A stretch of DNA of 64,000 nt from Gemmatimonadota bacterium (GCA_016191225.1 JACPPC010000022.1:1-64000); one strand, 5' to 3'. Positions 8,024-17,302 are shown, counted from the stretch's first letter. Made by a program: numbers and translations. The notes: generated by a model from the sequence alone, not told the origin.

Positions 8024-8925
8024 GATTGCGCTTCGGGGGTCAGGGAGGTGAGCAGTTGCACCATGCGCACGTCGTACGGGTCGGGCGTGTCGTCGTCCTC
8101 GGCCTGCTCCTCGCGCTGCTGCGGTGTCTCGAGGATCAGGGGGACGCCGCGGCTGCGCGGGTCGGCGAGGAGCCAGCGAAAGGGCTCCACGCCGATCGTC
8201 CCCTCGCCGATCAGGGCGTGGCGGTCCTTGTTGGAGCCGAGGGGATGCTGCGAGTCGTTGCAGTGGAAGAAGGCCGGCGGCTCGCCGATGCCCCGCTCGA
8301 AGGCGTCGAGCACCCCGGTCAGCGCCGCCGGGCTCGAGGCGATGTCGTGGCCACTCGCGAAGAGGTGGCAGGTGTCGAGCCCGTAGCCGGTGCGGTGGCG
8401 CGCCGCGGCGGGCACCTGTGCCAGCATGAGGGCGATCTCGTCGGGGGTCTTGCCCATGGTGCGACCGGCGCCGGCGGTGTTCTCCACCAGGAGCCTGGTG
8501 GCGCCCTCGGGCACCCGCGCCAGGGCATTCGCGATCGCCGCCCCCACGCGCGCGGCCGCCTCCTCGCGCGGACCCTCCCCCGCCGATCCGGGGTGAAAGC
8601 AGACGCCCCCGACGCCGTAGGCGGTCGAGCGCTCGAACTCCTTCGCCAGCGCGGCCTTCGCCCTTTCGGCCTTCTCCGGCTCGGGGCTGGCGGTGTTGAG
8701 CACGTAGCCGGCGTGCACCATCACGTGCCGCGGGTCGATGCCGGCCGCGGCGCAGGCCTCGCGAAAGCGCTTCACTTTGTCGGGCTTCGCCGAGGCCTTC
8801 TCGTTGTAGAACCTGGGCACCGCGGTGAACATCTGCAGTGTGCGCATCCCCGCGCCGGCGGCGCGGCGCACCGCCATGTGGGCGCCCCCGGCGTCGATCG
8901 TGTGCGCGCCAATGAGGTGGGTCAT
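8020..8925 (-). CDS. nfo: Endonuclease IV (AP endonuclease)
   Basis: Endonuclease IV cleaves DNA 5' of abasic sites in base-excision repair using three zinc ions. The 301-residue TIM-barrel protein shows the expected ligand motifs in order: HAGY, CFHPGSA, LLVENTAGAG (Glu), GLDTCHLFASG (Asp and His), FFHCNDS and LETPQ. The start MTHLIGAHTIDAGG fits the family, which opens with a G-x-H motif. The gene leads a two-gene unit with the hydrolase. Immediately upstream lies a paired repeat rather than an obvious promoter. Confidence 0.93.
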   Translation of the reverse strand: MTHLIGAHTIDAGGAHMAVRRAAGAGMRTLQMFTAVPRFYNEKASAKPDKVKRFREACAAAGIDPRHVMVHAGYVLNTASPEPEKAERAKAALAKEFERSTAYGVGGVCFHPGSAGEGPREEAAARVGAAIANALARVPEGATRLLVENTAGAGRTMGKTPDEIALMLAQVPAAARHRTGYGLDTCHLFASGHDIASSPAALTGVLDAFERGIGEPPAFFHCNDSQHPLGSNKDRHALIGEGTIGVEPFRWLLADPRSRGVPLILETPQQREEQAEDDDTPDPYDVRMVQLLTSLTPEAQS

Positions 8926-8931
8926 CGCCGT

Positions 8932-8999
8932 GTCATCCCGAGCGCGACGAAGGAGCCGCTTGCCGACAAGATCGGGTCCTTCGCTTGGCTCAGGACGAC
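8932..8999. repeat. Paired (inverted) copy of the dispersed repeat
   Basis: Two inverted, diverged copies of the repeat face each other: GTCATCCCGAGCGCGACGAA on the plus strand, and GTCGTCCTGAGCCAAGCGAA on the minus strand. Together they could form a long imperfect hairpin. The minus-strand copy starts inside the receiver-HisKA gene, whose TGA stop is the TGA of GTCGTCCTGA. Confidence 0.75.
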
Positions 9000-9685
9000 G
9001 GCGGCGGCGCGGCGTCGCCTTCCGGTGACAGGTCCAGCATCCGCTCCCCGAATGCGTACTCCACCGACCGGGGATTCGTGATCTGGCTGAGCCGCTTGAG
9101 CACGCCGGCAATCCGCTTCGCCTGCTCGCTGATCGTGCCCAGCGCCTCGGGCATCTCCTCCGGCTTGTACAGCCCCTGGTCGATCAGCCCCACCGTGCTC
9201 ATCAGCGCGGCCAGCGGGTTGTTGATCTCGTGTTGCAGCGCGATCGCGGTCTCGCCAATGCCCGCCAGGTAGCGCGCCTCGACCAGCTCCCGCTCGGCGC
9301 GGCGCCGCGCATTGTCGATGTCCCAGTGCCGCTCGGCGATCCGCAGCCGCGTGAGGAAGTTCGACGGGGTGAGCGGCTTGGACACGTAGTCGTCAGCCCC
9401 CGCGTCGAGCACCTGCGTCAGGTCCTCGCTCTTGTCCTTGGCGGTCACCACCAGCACGAAGGTGGTGCGGTCGGGGTCGGCCTCGCGGATCCGGCGACAG
9501 AGCGTGATTCCGTCGATCCCGGGCATCATCCAGTCGAGCACCACGATCTGGTGGCGCTCCCTTTCCCAGACGCACCAGGCCTCGGTGCCATCGTTCACGA
9601 TCGTCACGGTGTGGCCGGCCTGCTCGAGGAGCGCCCCGATCAGCATCCGCATCACTTCGTCGTCGTCGGCCGCGAGGACTCGCAT
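8990..9685 (-). CDS. Receiver-HisKA protein without an ATPase domain
   Basis: The 231-residue protein has a complete CheY-like receiver (D51 phospho-acceptor, T81, K103). A linker helix follows, then a HisKA dimerisation helix with a canonical HEINNPLAAL box (H152). It ends after one more helix, with no HATPase domain. It may therefore act as a response regulator whose HisKA part accepts or relays phosphate, or simply dimerises. The Met at MRVLAADDDE was chosen because the receiver begins there. The last residues (Pro-Pro-Ser-Ser-stop) are encoded by the dispersed repeat, so truncation of a former longer kinase by that repeat is conceivable. Confidence 0.85.
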   Translation of the reverse strand: MRVLAADDDEVMRMLIGALLEQAGHTVTIVNDGTEAWCVWERERHQIVVLDWMMPGIDGITLCRRIREADPDRTTFVLVVTAKDKSEDLTQVLDAGADDYVSKPLTPSNFLTRLRIAERHWDIDNARRRAERELVEARYLAGIGETAIALQHEINNPLAALMSTVGLIDQGLYKPEEMPEALGTISEQAKRIAGVLKRLSQITNPRSVEYAFGERMLDLSPEGDAAPPPSS

Positions 9686-9808
9686 GGTGCCGAATAATGG
9701 GTGCGCGGCACCCGGGGGGCGAGGGTGCACCGAGGATGCGGCCGGGGGCCGGCCCCGCTAACTTTCCCGCATCGCGCAGTTTCGCGCGTCCCTCCCGGAC
9801 TCGTCGCC

Positions 9809-11524
9809 ATGAGCTCGACGCTCGCCCCCAAAGCCGCTCCCGCCGCCACCGCCGCGGCCGCCCCCACCGCCGCCGCCGGGGCCTCCGCCGGCCACAGCGG
9901 CTTCAACGGCGGGCGCCGCATCCCCCAGGCCGTGAACGAGCCGGTCAAGTCGTACGCCCCCGGCTCCCCCGAGAAGCTCGACCTCAAGGCGCGCATCGCC
10001 GCCATGGCCGACGAGCAGGTGGACATCCCGGTCGTGATCGCCGGCCGCGAGATCCGCACCGGGAACACGAGCAAGGTCACCATGCCGCACGCGCACCGGC
10101 ATGTGCTCGGCCAGTTCCACCACGCCACGGCGCAGCACGTGGGCGAGGCGGTCGCCGCCGCCCGCGAGGCGCAGCGCGACTGGGCCAACTGGGCGTGGGA
10201 GGACCGCGTCGCGATCTTCCTCAAGGCGGCCGACCTCCTCTGCGGCCCGTGGCGCAGCACGCTCAACGCCGCCACCATGCTGGGCCAGTCCAAGACCGTC
10301 TTCCAGTCGGAGATCGACGCCGCCTGCGAGCTGGCCGACTTCTTCCGCTTCAACGCCCAGTACGCACAGGAGATCTACGCCGAGCAGCCGGTCTCGGGCC
10401 CCGGCATGTGGAACCAGATGGACTACCGCCCCCTCGAGGGGTTCGTGTTCGCCGTCTCGCCGTTCAACTTCACCGCGATCGGCGGCAACCTCACCACCGC
10501 CCCGGCGATGCTCGGCAACGTGGTGGTCTGGAAGCCCGCCAGTTCGTCGATGCTCTCGTCGTACTACGTGATGAAGCTCCTCGAGGCGGCCGGGCTCCCG
10601 CCGGGCGTCATCAACTTCATTCCCGGCGACCCGGTGGCGATCGGCAAGGTCGCCCTCGAGCACCGCGACCTCGCCGGCGTGCACTTCACCGGCAGCACCG
10701 GCGTGTTCAACGCCATGTGGAAGACGATCGGCGCCAACATGGCGAGCTACCGCTCGTATCCGCGCATCGTCGGCGAGACGGGGGGCAAGGACTTCGTCGT
10801 CGTGCACCCGAGCGCCGACCCGCAGGTGGCCGCCGTGGCCGCCGTGCGCGGCGCCTTCGAGTTCCAGGGGCAGAAGTGCTCGGCGGCGAGCCGCCTTTAC
10901 GTGCCTCGCTCGCTCTGGAAGACCATGAAGGAGAGCATGGTCTCGATGATGCAGGACATCGCCGTCGGCGACACGCGCGACTTCCGCAACTTCATGGGCG
11001 CGGTGATCGACCGGAAGGCGTTCGATCGCATCGGCGAGTACCTCGCCGACGCCAAGCGGAACGCGACCGTGATCCAGGGGGGCGGCGCCCGCGGCGACCT
11101 CGGCTGGTTCATCGACCCCACCCTGGTCGAGACGAAGGACCCGTCGTACCGCCTCATGTGCGAGGAGATCTTCGGCCCCGTGCTCACCGTGCACGTGTAC
11201 GACGACGCCAGGTGGCACGAGACCCTGGCGATCGTCGACGCCACCTCGCCCTACGCCCTCACCGGCGCCGTGATCGCGCAGGACCGGGCCGCCCTCGTCG
11301 AGGCCAGCGTCGCCCTGCGCAACGCCGCCGGCAACTTCTACCTCAACGACAAGTGCACCGGCGCGGTGGTGGGGCAGCAGCCCTTTGGCGGCGCGCGGGC
11401 CAGCGGCACCAACGACAAGGCCGGCAGCAAGTGGAACCTCATGCGCTGGGTCAGCCCGCGCACGATCAAGGAGACCTTCGCCCCCGCCACGGACTACCGC
11501 TACCCGTTCCTCGCCGCCGAGTGA
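9809..11524 (+). CDS. pruA: L-glutamate gamma-semialdehyde (1-pyrroline-5-carboxylate) dehydrogenase
   Basis: This enzyme oxidises glutamate semialdehyde/P5C to glutamate with NAD, the last step of proline (and arginine/ornithine) catabolism. The 571-residue protein has a low-complexity Ala-rich N-terminus (about 1-30). The aldehyde dehydrogenase fold follows, with catalytic E323 in IVGETGGKDF and nucleophile C357 in FQGQKCSAASRLYVP. The N-terminal FNGGRRIP...VKSYAPGSPEK region matches the single-domain P5CDH type (like human ALDH4A1) rather than bifunctional PutA. No proline dehydrogenase gene lies in the window. It is divergent from the receiver-HisKA gene. Confidence 0.93.
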   Translation: MSSTLAPKAAPAATAAAAPTAAAGASAGHSGFNGGRRIPQAVNEPVKSYAPGSPEKLDLKARIAAMADEQVDIPVVIAGREIRTGNTSKVTMPHAHRHVLGQFHHATAQHVGEAVAAAREAQRDWANWAWEDRVAIFLKAADLLCGPWRSTLNAATMLGQSKTVFQSEIDAACELADFFRFNAQYAQEIYAEQPVSGPGMWNQMDYRPLEGFVFAVSPFNFTAIGGNLTTAPAMLGNVVVWKPASSSMLSSYYVMKLLEAAGLPPGVINFIPGDPVAIGKVALEHRDLAGVHFTGSTGVFNAMWKTIGANMASYRSYPRIVGETGGKDFVVVHPSADPQVAAVAAVRGAFEFQGQKCSAASRLYVPRSLWKTMKESMVSMMQDIAVGDTRDFRNFMGAVIDRKAFDRIGEYLADAKRNATVIQGGGARGDLGWFIDPTLVETKDPSYRLMCEEIFGPVLTVHVYDDARWHETLAIVDATSPYALTGAVIAQDRAALVEASVALRNAAGNFYLNDKCTGAVVGQQPFGGARASGTNDKAGSKWNLMRWVSPRTIKETFAPATDYRYPFLAAE

Positions 11525-11534
11525 AGGCGCGCTA

Positions 11535-12440
11535 GTGGGCTACCGGTACTGCACGGCCGACGTCTTCACCGCCGTCGCCTTTGGCGGGAACCAGCTGGCC
11601 GTGATTCCCGACGCGCGCGGGCTCACCGACGCGCAGATGCAGGCGATCACGCGCGAGTTCAACTACTCGGAGACGGTGTTCGTCTTCCCCCCCGAGGCGG
11701 GGGGCACGCGCAAGCTGCGCATCTTCACCCCCGGCGCCGAGATCCCCTTCGCCGGCCACCCCACCGTGGGCACCGCGCACGTGCTGGCCGCCCTCGGCGA
11801 GATCACCCTCACCGGGGCGGAGACGACGATCGTGTTCGAGGAGGGGGTCGGCCCGGTGCGCGTCACGATCCGCGCCGAGGGGCGGGAGCCGGTGTTCGCG
11901 CAGCTGAGCGTGGCCAGGCTCCCCGAGGCCGGCCCCCAGCCCCCCACGCGCACCACGCTCGCCGAGATCCTCTCGCTCGACGCCGGCGACATCGTGGGCG
12001 GGATGATGCAGCCGCAGGCGCTCTCGTGCGGCCTCCCCTTCCTCCTCGTGCCGGTCAAGAGCCGCGACGCCGTGGCCCGCGCCCGCGTGCGGCTCGACCG
12101 CTGGGAGGAGGTGCTCAAGGGGTGGTGGGCCCCCGACATCATGGTGTTCGCGAAGGAAGCCGAGCACGAGGACCACGACATTCGCGCCCGCGTCTTCGTC
12201 CCCAGCATGTCGGTGCCCGAGGATCCCGCCACCGGCTCGGCCTGCGCCACGCTCGCCGGCTACCTCGCGCAGCGCGACCCGCGCACCGATGGCACCCTGC
12301 GCTGGGCGGTGGAGCAGGGCTACGAGATGGGGCGCCCGAGCCTGATCGAGATCGAGGCCGACCTCGACAACAACCAGGTGCAGGCCATTCGCGTCGGCGG
12401 ATCGAGCGTGCTCGTGGCCGAGGGGACGCTCCGGGTATGA
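11535..12440 (+). CDS. PhzF-family isomerase/epimerase
   Basis: The 301-residue protein has the two-lobed diaminopimelate-epimerase-like fold of the PhzF family. The putative acid/base Glu lies in FNYSETVFV (E46), and the paired motifs are PFAGHPTVGTAH and PEDPATGSACATLAGYL. The GTG start lies ten bases after the pruA stop, and the stop overlaps the next ATG (ATGA), so the three genes look like one operon. There is no phenazine cluster here; family members usually have unidentified substrates. A link to amino-acid metabolism is suggested only by the pruA neighbour. Confidence 0.88.
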   Translation: MGYRYCTADVFTAVAFGGNQLAVIPDARGLTDAQMQAITREFNYSETVFVFPPEAGGTRKLRIFTPGAEIPFAGHPTVGTAHVLAALGEITLTGAETTIVFEEGVGPVRVTIRAEGREPVFAQLSVARLPEAGPQPPTRTTLAEILSLDAGDIVGGMMQPQALSCGLPFLLVPVKSRDAVARARVRLDRWEEVLKGWWAPDIMVFAKEAEHEDHDIRARVFVPSMSVPEDPATGSACATLAGYLAQRDPRTDGTLRWAVEQGYEMGRPSLIEIEADLDNNQVQAIRVGGSSVLVAEGTLRV

Positions 12441-13129
12441 CCCACACCGGCTTCACGCCGGACCGGCCCCTGCCCGCGCCGCTCGACGCCGCCGCCCGCG
12501 GCGGCGTCACCGAGGCGCACCGCGAGGCGGTGGCGCAGATGCTCTCCGTGCACTACGCGCAGGACCGCCTCTCGCTCGACGCCCTCGACGAGCGGATGGA
12601 GCAGGTGTACGCCGCCGGCACGATCGAGGAGTTGCGCGCCCTCATCGCCGACCTCCCCGCCTTCCCCGTCACCGGCGCCGACGGGGCCCGCCCGCTGGTG
12701 GTGGGGCGCGAGGAGCTCGTCCCCCGCCGCGGCGTGGCGATGGCGTTCATGGGGGGATTCGAGCGCAAGGGGAGCTGGGTGATCCCGCGCGTCTTCAAGG
12801 CCGTGGCGGTGATGGGGGGCGGCGTGATCGACCTCCGCGAGGCGCGCTTCGCCGCGGGGGTGACGGAGCTCGACATCCTCTGCTTCATGGGGGGCTGCGA
12901 GGTGCTCGTGCCTCCCGGCGTGCGCGTGGAAGTGCTCGGCACGGCGCTCATGGGTGGCTTCGGCTCGTCGGCGGGCGACGCGGCCAACGAGGATCCCAAC
13001 CAGCCGCTGCTGCGCGTGTCGGGACTCGCCGTGATGGGGGGCGTGGACGTGAAGGTGCGCGGCGTGAGCCGCAAGGCGCAGCGGAAGTACGAGCGGGCGA
13101 TGCTGCGCGCGGGGGAGAAGAAGCGCTGA
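12437..13129 (+). CDS. DUF1707 / LiaF-like (DUF2154) domain protein
   Basis: The 230-residue soluble protein has an N-terminal DUF1707 (SHOCT-like) helical domain at about 25-75 (REAVAQMLSVHYAQDRLSLDALDERMEQVYAA). A C-terminal beta-rich region (about 100-215) contains repeated MGG motifs (FMGGFERKG, VMGGGVIDLREA, FMGGCEVLVPPGVRVE), as in the cell-wall-active antibiotic-response domain of LiaF. Such proteins are linked to envelope-stress sensing. It is the last gene of the pruA-phzF operon and ends at a GC hairpin. Confidence 0.85.
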   Translation: MTHTGFTPDRPLPAPLDAAARGGVTEAHREAVAQMLSVHYAQDRLSLDALDERMEQVYAAGTIEELRALIADLPAFPVTGADGARPLVVGREELVPRRGVAMAFMGGFERKGSWVIPRVFKAVAVMGGGVIDLREARFAAGVTELDILCFMGGCEVLVPPGVRVEVLGTALMGGFGSSAGDAANEDPNQPLLRVSGLAVMGGVDVKVRGVSRKAQRKYERAMLRAGEKKR

Positions 13130-13147
13130 GGCGGGAAGCGCCCCAGG

Positions 13148-13165
13148 GCGCCGCGGTCGCGGCGC
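13148..13165. terminator. Possible bidirectional terminator between convergent genes
   Basis: A perfect 8-base-pair palindromic stem (GCGCCGCG / CGCGGCGC) lies in the 39-base gap between the convergent DUF1707 gene and the BNR-type lipoprotein gene. There is no T-run and the loop is very tight, so the call rests mainly on position. Confidence 0.35.
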
Positions 13166-13168
13166 GCG

Positions 13169-14404
13169 CTAGGGTCGCGCCGCGAACGGTATCAGCGCCG
13201 TCCTGACCCGGTTCGCGCCCGCGTCCGTCCACGCCACCAGCGCCGCGCTGTCCAGCGCCACCATCTTCGCGAACCCCGCTGCGCGCTTCCCGTTCGCCAC
13301 GCGCGTGACCTCCACCGGCGCACCCTTGCTCCCGTCGGCGCCGATGCGGCGCGCCACCAGCACGCTCGCCCCCTCGCGCACCTCGACCCACGCCACCAGC
13401 GCGTCTCCCCCCGGCGTCAGCACCACCTGCACCCGCCCCTCGGGTCGGCCGGTGGCTCCCTCGCGTCCGCTGCGCTCGTGGACCTCGACCGCCGGCCCCC
13501 ACGTCATCCCCGTGTCGCGGCTCCACGCCAGCCGCACACGCGCCGTGTCGCCGGCCGCGGTGAACCAGGCCACCGCCACGCTCGCCCCGCGAGCCGCGAG
13601 CGACGGCCCGTTCACCGGGCATCCCGCGAAGTGCCAGTTGTCGCGGTGCACCGGCGCCCCGGGAAACACCACCCGGTTGGCGATCCGCTGCACGTGGATG
13701 TCGCGGATCTCGGCGTCGGTGCGGTTGCGGTACGCCACCAGGGTGGTCGTGCCCGTCACCACCGCCGACGTCTGGCAGCAGTCGCAGATCTTCTCGTCAA
13801 GGAAGAGCTCGCGGTGCGTGGTGCCGTCGGCGCGCAGCCCCGTCCAGGCCAGCTGCATCACGCGCTTTGTCGAGTCGGCCAGCGCGTACTGCCGGCCGTC
13901 GAGCCACACGAGGGACATCGAATCGGGCTCCACGATCCACGACACGAAGCCGTGCTCGGTGTCGGTGCCGTCGGTGTGCGGCGAGACCGGCCGCGTCCAC
14001 GTCGCCCCGTCGTCGTGCGACGTGGCCACGCGGATCGAGTAGCCGTGCACCCCGCGCACGAGCCACGCCGCCGCCAGCGTGCCGTCGCGTCCCTCGGCCA
14101 CCACCGGCACGTCGGCCCAGTTGGCCAGCAGCGACTCACCCTCGGCCACCACCCGCGGCGCCGACCAGCCGCCCGTGTCGCGCACGGCGACGACGAACGC
14201 ATGCGACCCGCCGGCCCGCGCCTCGAGCCACGACATCCAGGCGCGGCCGTTGCGCCCCACGGCGAGCGCCGGCTGCGCGCTCCCCGTTGGAGCGGGATTG
14301 TCGACCGGCTGCGGCGTGCCGACGGGGAGCGGGTCGCCGCAGGCCGCGAGGAGCGCGAGCGCGGCGGCGGCGAGCACGCGGGGCGACGTCAGGAGCGGGC
14401 GCAT
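13169..14404 (-). CDS. BNR/sialidase-like beta-propeller lipoprotein with CDCC motif
   Basis: The 411-residue protein has a lipoprotein signal peptide ending LLAAC, so it is probably anchored in the envelope. The rest is beta-propeller-like, with several BNR-type Asp-box repeats (SHDDGATWTRPV, SRDTGMTWGPAV) as in sialidases. A central EKICDCCQT motif gives a cluster of three Cys that may bind metal or form a disulphide. Catalytic sialidase residues cannot be confirmed by eye, so hydrolase activity is not claimed. The gene stands alone. Confidence 0.75.
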   Translation of the reverse strand: MRPLLTSPRVLAAAALALLAACGDPLPVGTPQPVDNPAPTGSAQPALAVGRNGRAWMSWLEARAGGSHAFVVAVRDTGGWSAPRVVAEGESLLANWADVPVVAEGRDGTLAAAWLVRGVHGYSIRVATSHDDGATWTRPVSPHTDGTDTEHGFVSWIVEPDSMSLVWLDGRQYALADSTKRVMQLAWTGLRADGTTHRELFLDEKICDCCQTSAVVTGTTTLVAYRNRTDAEIRDIHVQRIANRVVFPGAPVHRDNWHFAGCPVNGPSLAARGASVAVAWFTAAGDTARVRLAWSRDTGMTWGPAVEVHERSGREGATGRPEGRVQVVLTPGGDALVAWVEVREGASVLVARRIGADGSKGAPVEVTRVANGKRAAGFAKMVALDSAALVAWTDAGANRVRTALIPFAARP

Positions 14405-14452
14405 GGCGCGAATACTACGCGCGGCGAGCCGGGCGTGCAGCAGAGGTGGACG

Positions 14453-14694
14453 GCGAGGAAGATGAGAGGGGCGTTCTCACCGAGGCACGGAGGACCGCGG
14501 AGTTGCACAGAGGAAGCAACGGCGTGGAGCTTGGGGGTGCGGGGGCGGGGACTCGCGTGATCGGGCAAGCGCCAGCCCGCGCGATGTGTTCCCAAGAATC
14601 AGTTGCCCTTGATCTTGTTTCCTCCGTGATCCTCCGTGCCCCTCCGTGACTCCGTGGTTGTGCCGTCCTCCCCTTCCTCGCCCCTCCCCTCCAC
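14453..14694. repeat. Copy A of a dispersed CTCCGTG/CACGGAG repeat element
   Basis: The gap between two minus-strand genes holds an inverted-repeat structure. The left arm begins GATGAGAGGGGCGTTCTCAC and continues with CACGGAGG-type units. The right arm is a string of CCTCCGTG-type units (CCTCCGTGATCCTCCGTGCC). A very similar arrangement occurs at 34096-34415. No gene is visible here. The function is unknown; it could be a mobile, MITE-like or structured-RNA element. Confidence 0.6.
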
Positions 14695-14698
14695 GGCG

Positions 14699-17302
14699 CT
14701 AGAACCTCGCCTCGACGGAGAAGTCGGTCCTCCATTGCACGGTCGGGAAGATCCCTCGCGCGATGTCGAGCCTCATCAAGCCGTCGAGCATGCTGAACCC
14801 GACCCCCGCGCCGCTCAGCGGCCGCCCCGGCTGCTGCCAGTCGCGCTTGCGCCCCGTCCAGCCGGCGTCGTAGAAGGCCGCGACCCGGAAGGCCGGCGCC
14901 CCGTATGCGAGCTCCGAGCGCGTGAGCCAGTACGCCGATCCGCCGGCCGAGCCGGCGATCCCGCCGCGGTCCGGCGGCGTGCCTGGCGACTGGCCGCGCA
15001 CGGTGTGCAGCCCGCCCAGGTAGAAGTAGCGCTGCGCCGGCACGTCGCCAAATGCCGCGCCGCCCCCCGCGCTCACGCTCGCCGCGAACGGCCCCACCAC
15101 GTGGCGCGACACCACCATGTCGATCGCCGCCCGCTGGTACAGCCAGTCGCCGCCCCCCAGCTCGCCGCGCGAGTCGAACGAGAAGCGCCAGCCGTTGGGG
15201 TCGAGCCCGTACTGTCGGCGCAGCCGCCCCTCGACGCCCGCGACCGTCCCGCTCCGCGCCTGCAGGTTGGGCACGAAGCGCGCGTCGTTCGAGCCGCCAA
15301 ACACGGAGTATCGCGTCACCACCGGCATGCTGTCCTGCCGCTCCACGAATCCCCGCAGCTCCAGGTCGCGCTGCGGCTCGGTGCGCCAGGTGACCTCGGC
15401 CCCCGTGCTGCGGAAGTAGAACGCCTCGTCGTGCGCGTAGAGCAAGGCCGCGGTCGCCGCGCCAAAGCCGAACGGCTGGCCCCAGTCGCTCGCCACCGCC
15501 GTGCGGCGGTACGCCGACAGGCCGAGCGCCCGGCGCCCGTTGCTGCGCTCCACCCCGAGCTCGCCCAGCGCCGTCGCCTCGCCCACGTTGTAGCGCGCCG
15601 ACGCCGTCCAGCTGTAGCCGTCGCCGAGGGTCTGCCGCACCCCCACGCCCGCCGAGAATCCCTCGACGCGGTTGTACCGCACGACTCCCTCGGCCAGCCC
15701 GTAGTGCCACTCCACCGCGCGCGGCGCCCAGCCGGGCTGCAGCCCGAGGCCGAGCGACTTGACCAGCTCCTCGCGCTCGGCGGCGCCGAACAGCTCCTCG
15801 CCCGGGTCGTAGATCGACGGCGGCAGCTCCTTTGACGCGAGCAGCTTCATGGTGTCGCAGGGCATGCGCACCGCGACCGGGAGGGTGCCCTCGTAGCGGA
15901 GCTCGGTGGTGGTGACGAAGCCGGTGGCGTCGCACTCGGCGCGGCGGGCGCGCGCCCGGGCGCTGTCGCGCTCGACGCGGGCGGCGCGGCGGGCCTTCCG
16001 CACGCTGTCGGGCTCGTTCCGGATCGAGTCCGCAATGGCCTTGATCTCGGCTCGCGTGCGCCGGCGGCCGGCGCTGTCAGTGCGGGTGACGCTGGTCCTG
16101 GCGCCGTCGGAGCCGATCGAGATGCGCACGTCCACCCCCTCGCGCCGCAGCGAGTCCCCGACGGCGGCGCTGTCCCTCGCGGTGCGGGGGCGCGCCGCGC
16201 GCGTGATCAGCGGCATCGGCTCGTCGGAGACATTGACGCTCGCGTACGTGTAGCGCTCCTCCATCGTGAACGGGAAGCGCATGAAGCTCGCCCGGGCGTA
16301 AGCCTCGATCGCCTGCACCCGCGGCATCCAGACGCCGTTGAACAGCCCGTACTCGACCGCGATGCTCTGGATCTCCGCCTGCATCGGGAAGATCAGCGGC
16401 TTCACGAGGGTCGGGATCTCGTCCATGTCCTTGAGGTCCGACGAGTCGGCGTTCTCCTTGGCGACCTGCCACGGGTCCATCGGCACGCTCATGCGGTACA
16501 CGGCGCGCACCAGCTGCCCCCCGCTCACGTCGAACCAGAACGAGCCGACGACGAGGTTCCACTTCGGCTCGCGGGCCGTGATCCGCAGCTCGCGCAGGCG
16601 AATGCGCCGCTCGGGCGAGAGGGCGATCGTGATCGAGTCGCCGGTCTGGTACTTGTAGTACGCCTCGGCGCCGGTCGCGAGCGGGTGCACGATGTCGGCT
16701 TCGTCCACGTTGGCGCGGGCGAGGCCGCCGTCGCCGCCGACCCACAGCGCCTCCTTGCCCGGGTACCACGGGATGGGCGCCATCTCGTGCATTTCCTTGT
16801 TCATCTCGCTCTCGGCTTCCTTCATGCCGGGCATCCCGCCCAGCATCGGCATCACCGCCCGCGAGCCCGTGATCTCCATCCAGATGCCGACGTCCTTGTT
16901 CCACCGGATGTGCGCGGCGTTCTCCACGCGCATGGCGAGCCGCTCGCGGGCGATCGCCTTGAACCCCATCCCGACCGACATGCGCTGGTACACGGTGGCG
17001 TCGTAGGCCCGGATGCTGGAGTCGTTGCGCATGCGGGCGACGCGGGCCTTGAGCAGCAGTTCGCGGGCGAGCGGGTCGGCGAATGCGGTGCGCTCGAGCT
17101 CGGGGGTGACCTCCACGCGCCGGGCGAGCCGCCGGCGGCGCCCCTGGCGCGTACTGTCGCTGTTGACCTTCGAGGTCACGTCACGCGGCCGGAGGGTGTC
17201 GCGACGGGCCGAGGTCGAGTCGAACGCATTGGGACGGAGCGGCGCCGGCGCGGCGGGACCCTGGAGCAGCGCTGCAGCGGCGACGGCGGCGAACACGAGC
17301 AT
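14699..17302 (-). CDS. Large outer-membrane beta-barrel protein (DUF5686/BamA-like)
   Basis: The 867-residue exported protein has an Ala-rich signal peptide, then a long periplasmic part (about 50-500) with a charged Arg/Asp linker (about 380-450). The C-terminal half is rich in alternating beta-strands and ends in the aromatic residue Phe typical of outer-membrane barrels. A loop reading LHTVRGQSPGTPP resembles the conserved VRG loop of BamA/FhaC-type barrels. It probably belongs to the broad surface-antigen (Omp85) superfamily; the transported or inserted cargo is unknown. The long gap after it contains repeat copy A. Confidence 0.75.
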   Translation of the reverse strand: MLVFAAVAAAALLQGPAAPAPLRPNAFDSTSARRDTLRPRDVTSKVNSDSTRQGRRRRLARRVEVTPELERTAFADPLARELLLKARVARMRNDSSIRAYDATVYQRMSVGMGFKAIARERLAMRVENAAHIRWNKDVGIWMEITGSRAVMPMLGGMPGMKEAESEMNKEMHEMAPIPWYPGKEALWVGGDGGLARANVDEADIVHPLATGAEAYYKYQTGDSITIALSPERRIRLRELRITAREPKWNLVVGSFWFDVSGGQLVRAVYRMSVPMDPWQVAKENADSSDLKDMDEIPTLVKPLIFPMQAEIQSIAVEYGLFNGVWMPRVQAIEAYARASFMRFPFTMEERYTYASVNVSDEPMPLITRAARPRTARDSAAVGDSLRREGVDVRISIGSDGARTSVTRTDSAGRRRTRAEIKAIADSIRNEPDSVRKARRAARVERDSARARARRAECDATGFVTTTELRYEGTLPVAVRMPCDTMKLLASKELPPSIYDPGEELFGAAEREELVKSLGLGLQPGWAPRAVEWHYGLAEGVVRYNRVEGFSAGVGVRQTLGDGYSWTASARYNVGEATALGELGVERSNGRRALGLSAYRRTAVASDWGQPFGFGAATAALLYAHDEAFYFRSTGAEVTWRTEPQRDLELRGFVERQDSMPVVTRYSVFGGSNDARFVPNLQARSGTVAGVEGRLRRQYGLDPNGWRFSFDSRGELGGGDWLYQRAAIDMVVSRHVVGPFAASVSAGGGAAFGDVPAQRYFYLGGLHTVRGQSPGTPPDRGGIAGSAGGSAYWLTRSELAYGAPAFRVAAFYDAGWTGRKRDWQQPGRPLSGAGVGFSMLDGLMRLDIARGIFPTVQWRTDFSVEARF

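Noticed and set aside
8932-8999. Inverted repeat considered as an intrinsic terminator between two genes
   Set aside because: It lacks a T-run and belongs to the dispersed repeat family, so it is listed as a repeat rather than a terminator.
11535-12440. PhzF gene considered as part of a phenazine biosynthetic cluster
   Set aside because: No other phenazine genes are present; PhzF-fold proteins are widespread with other roles.
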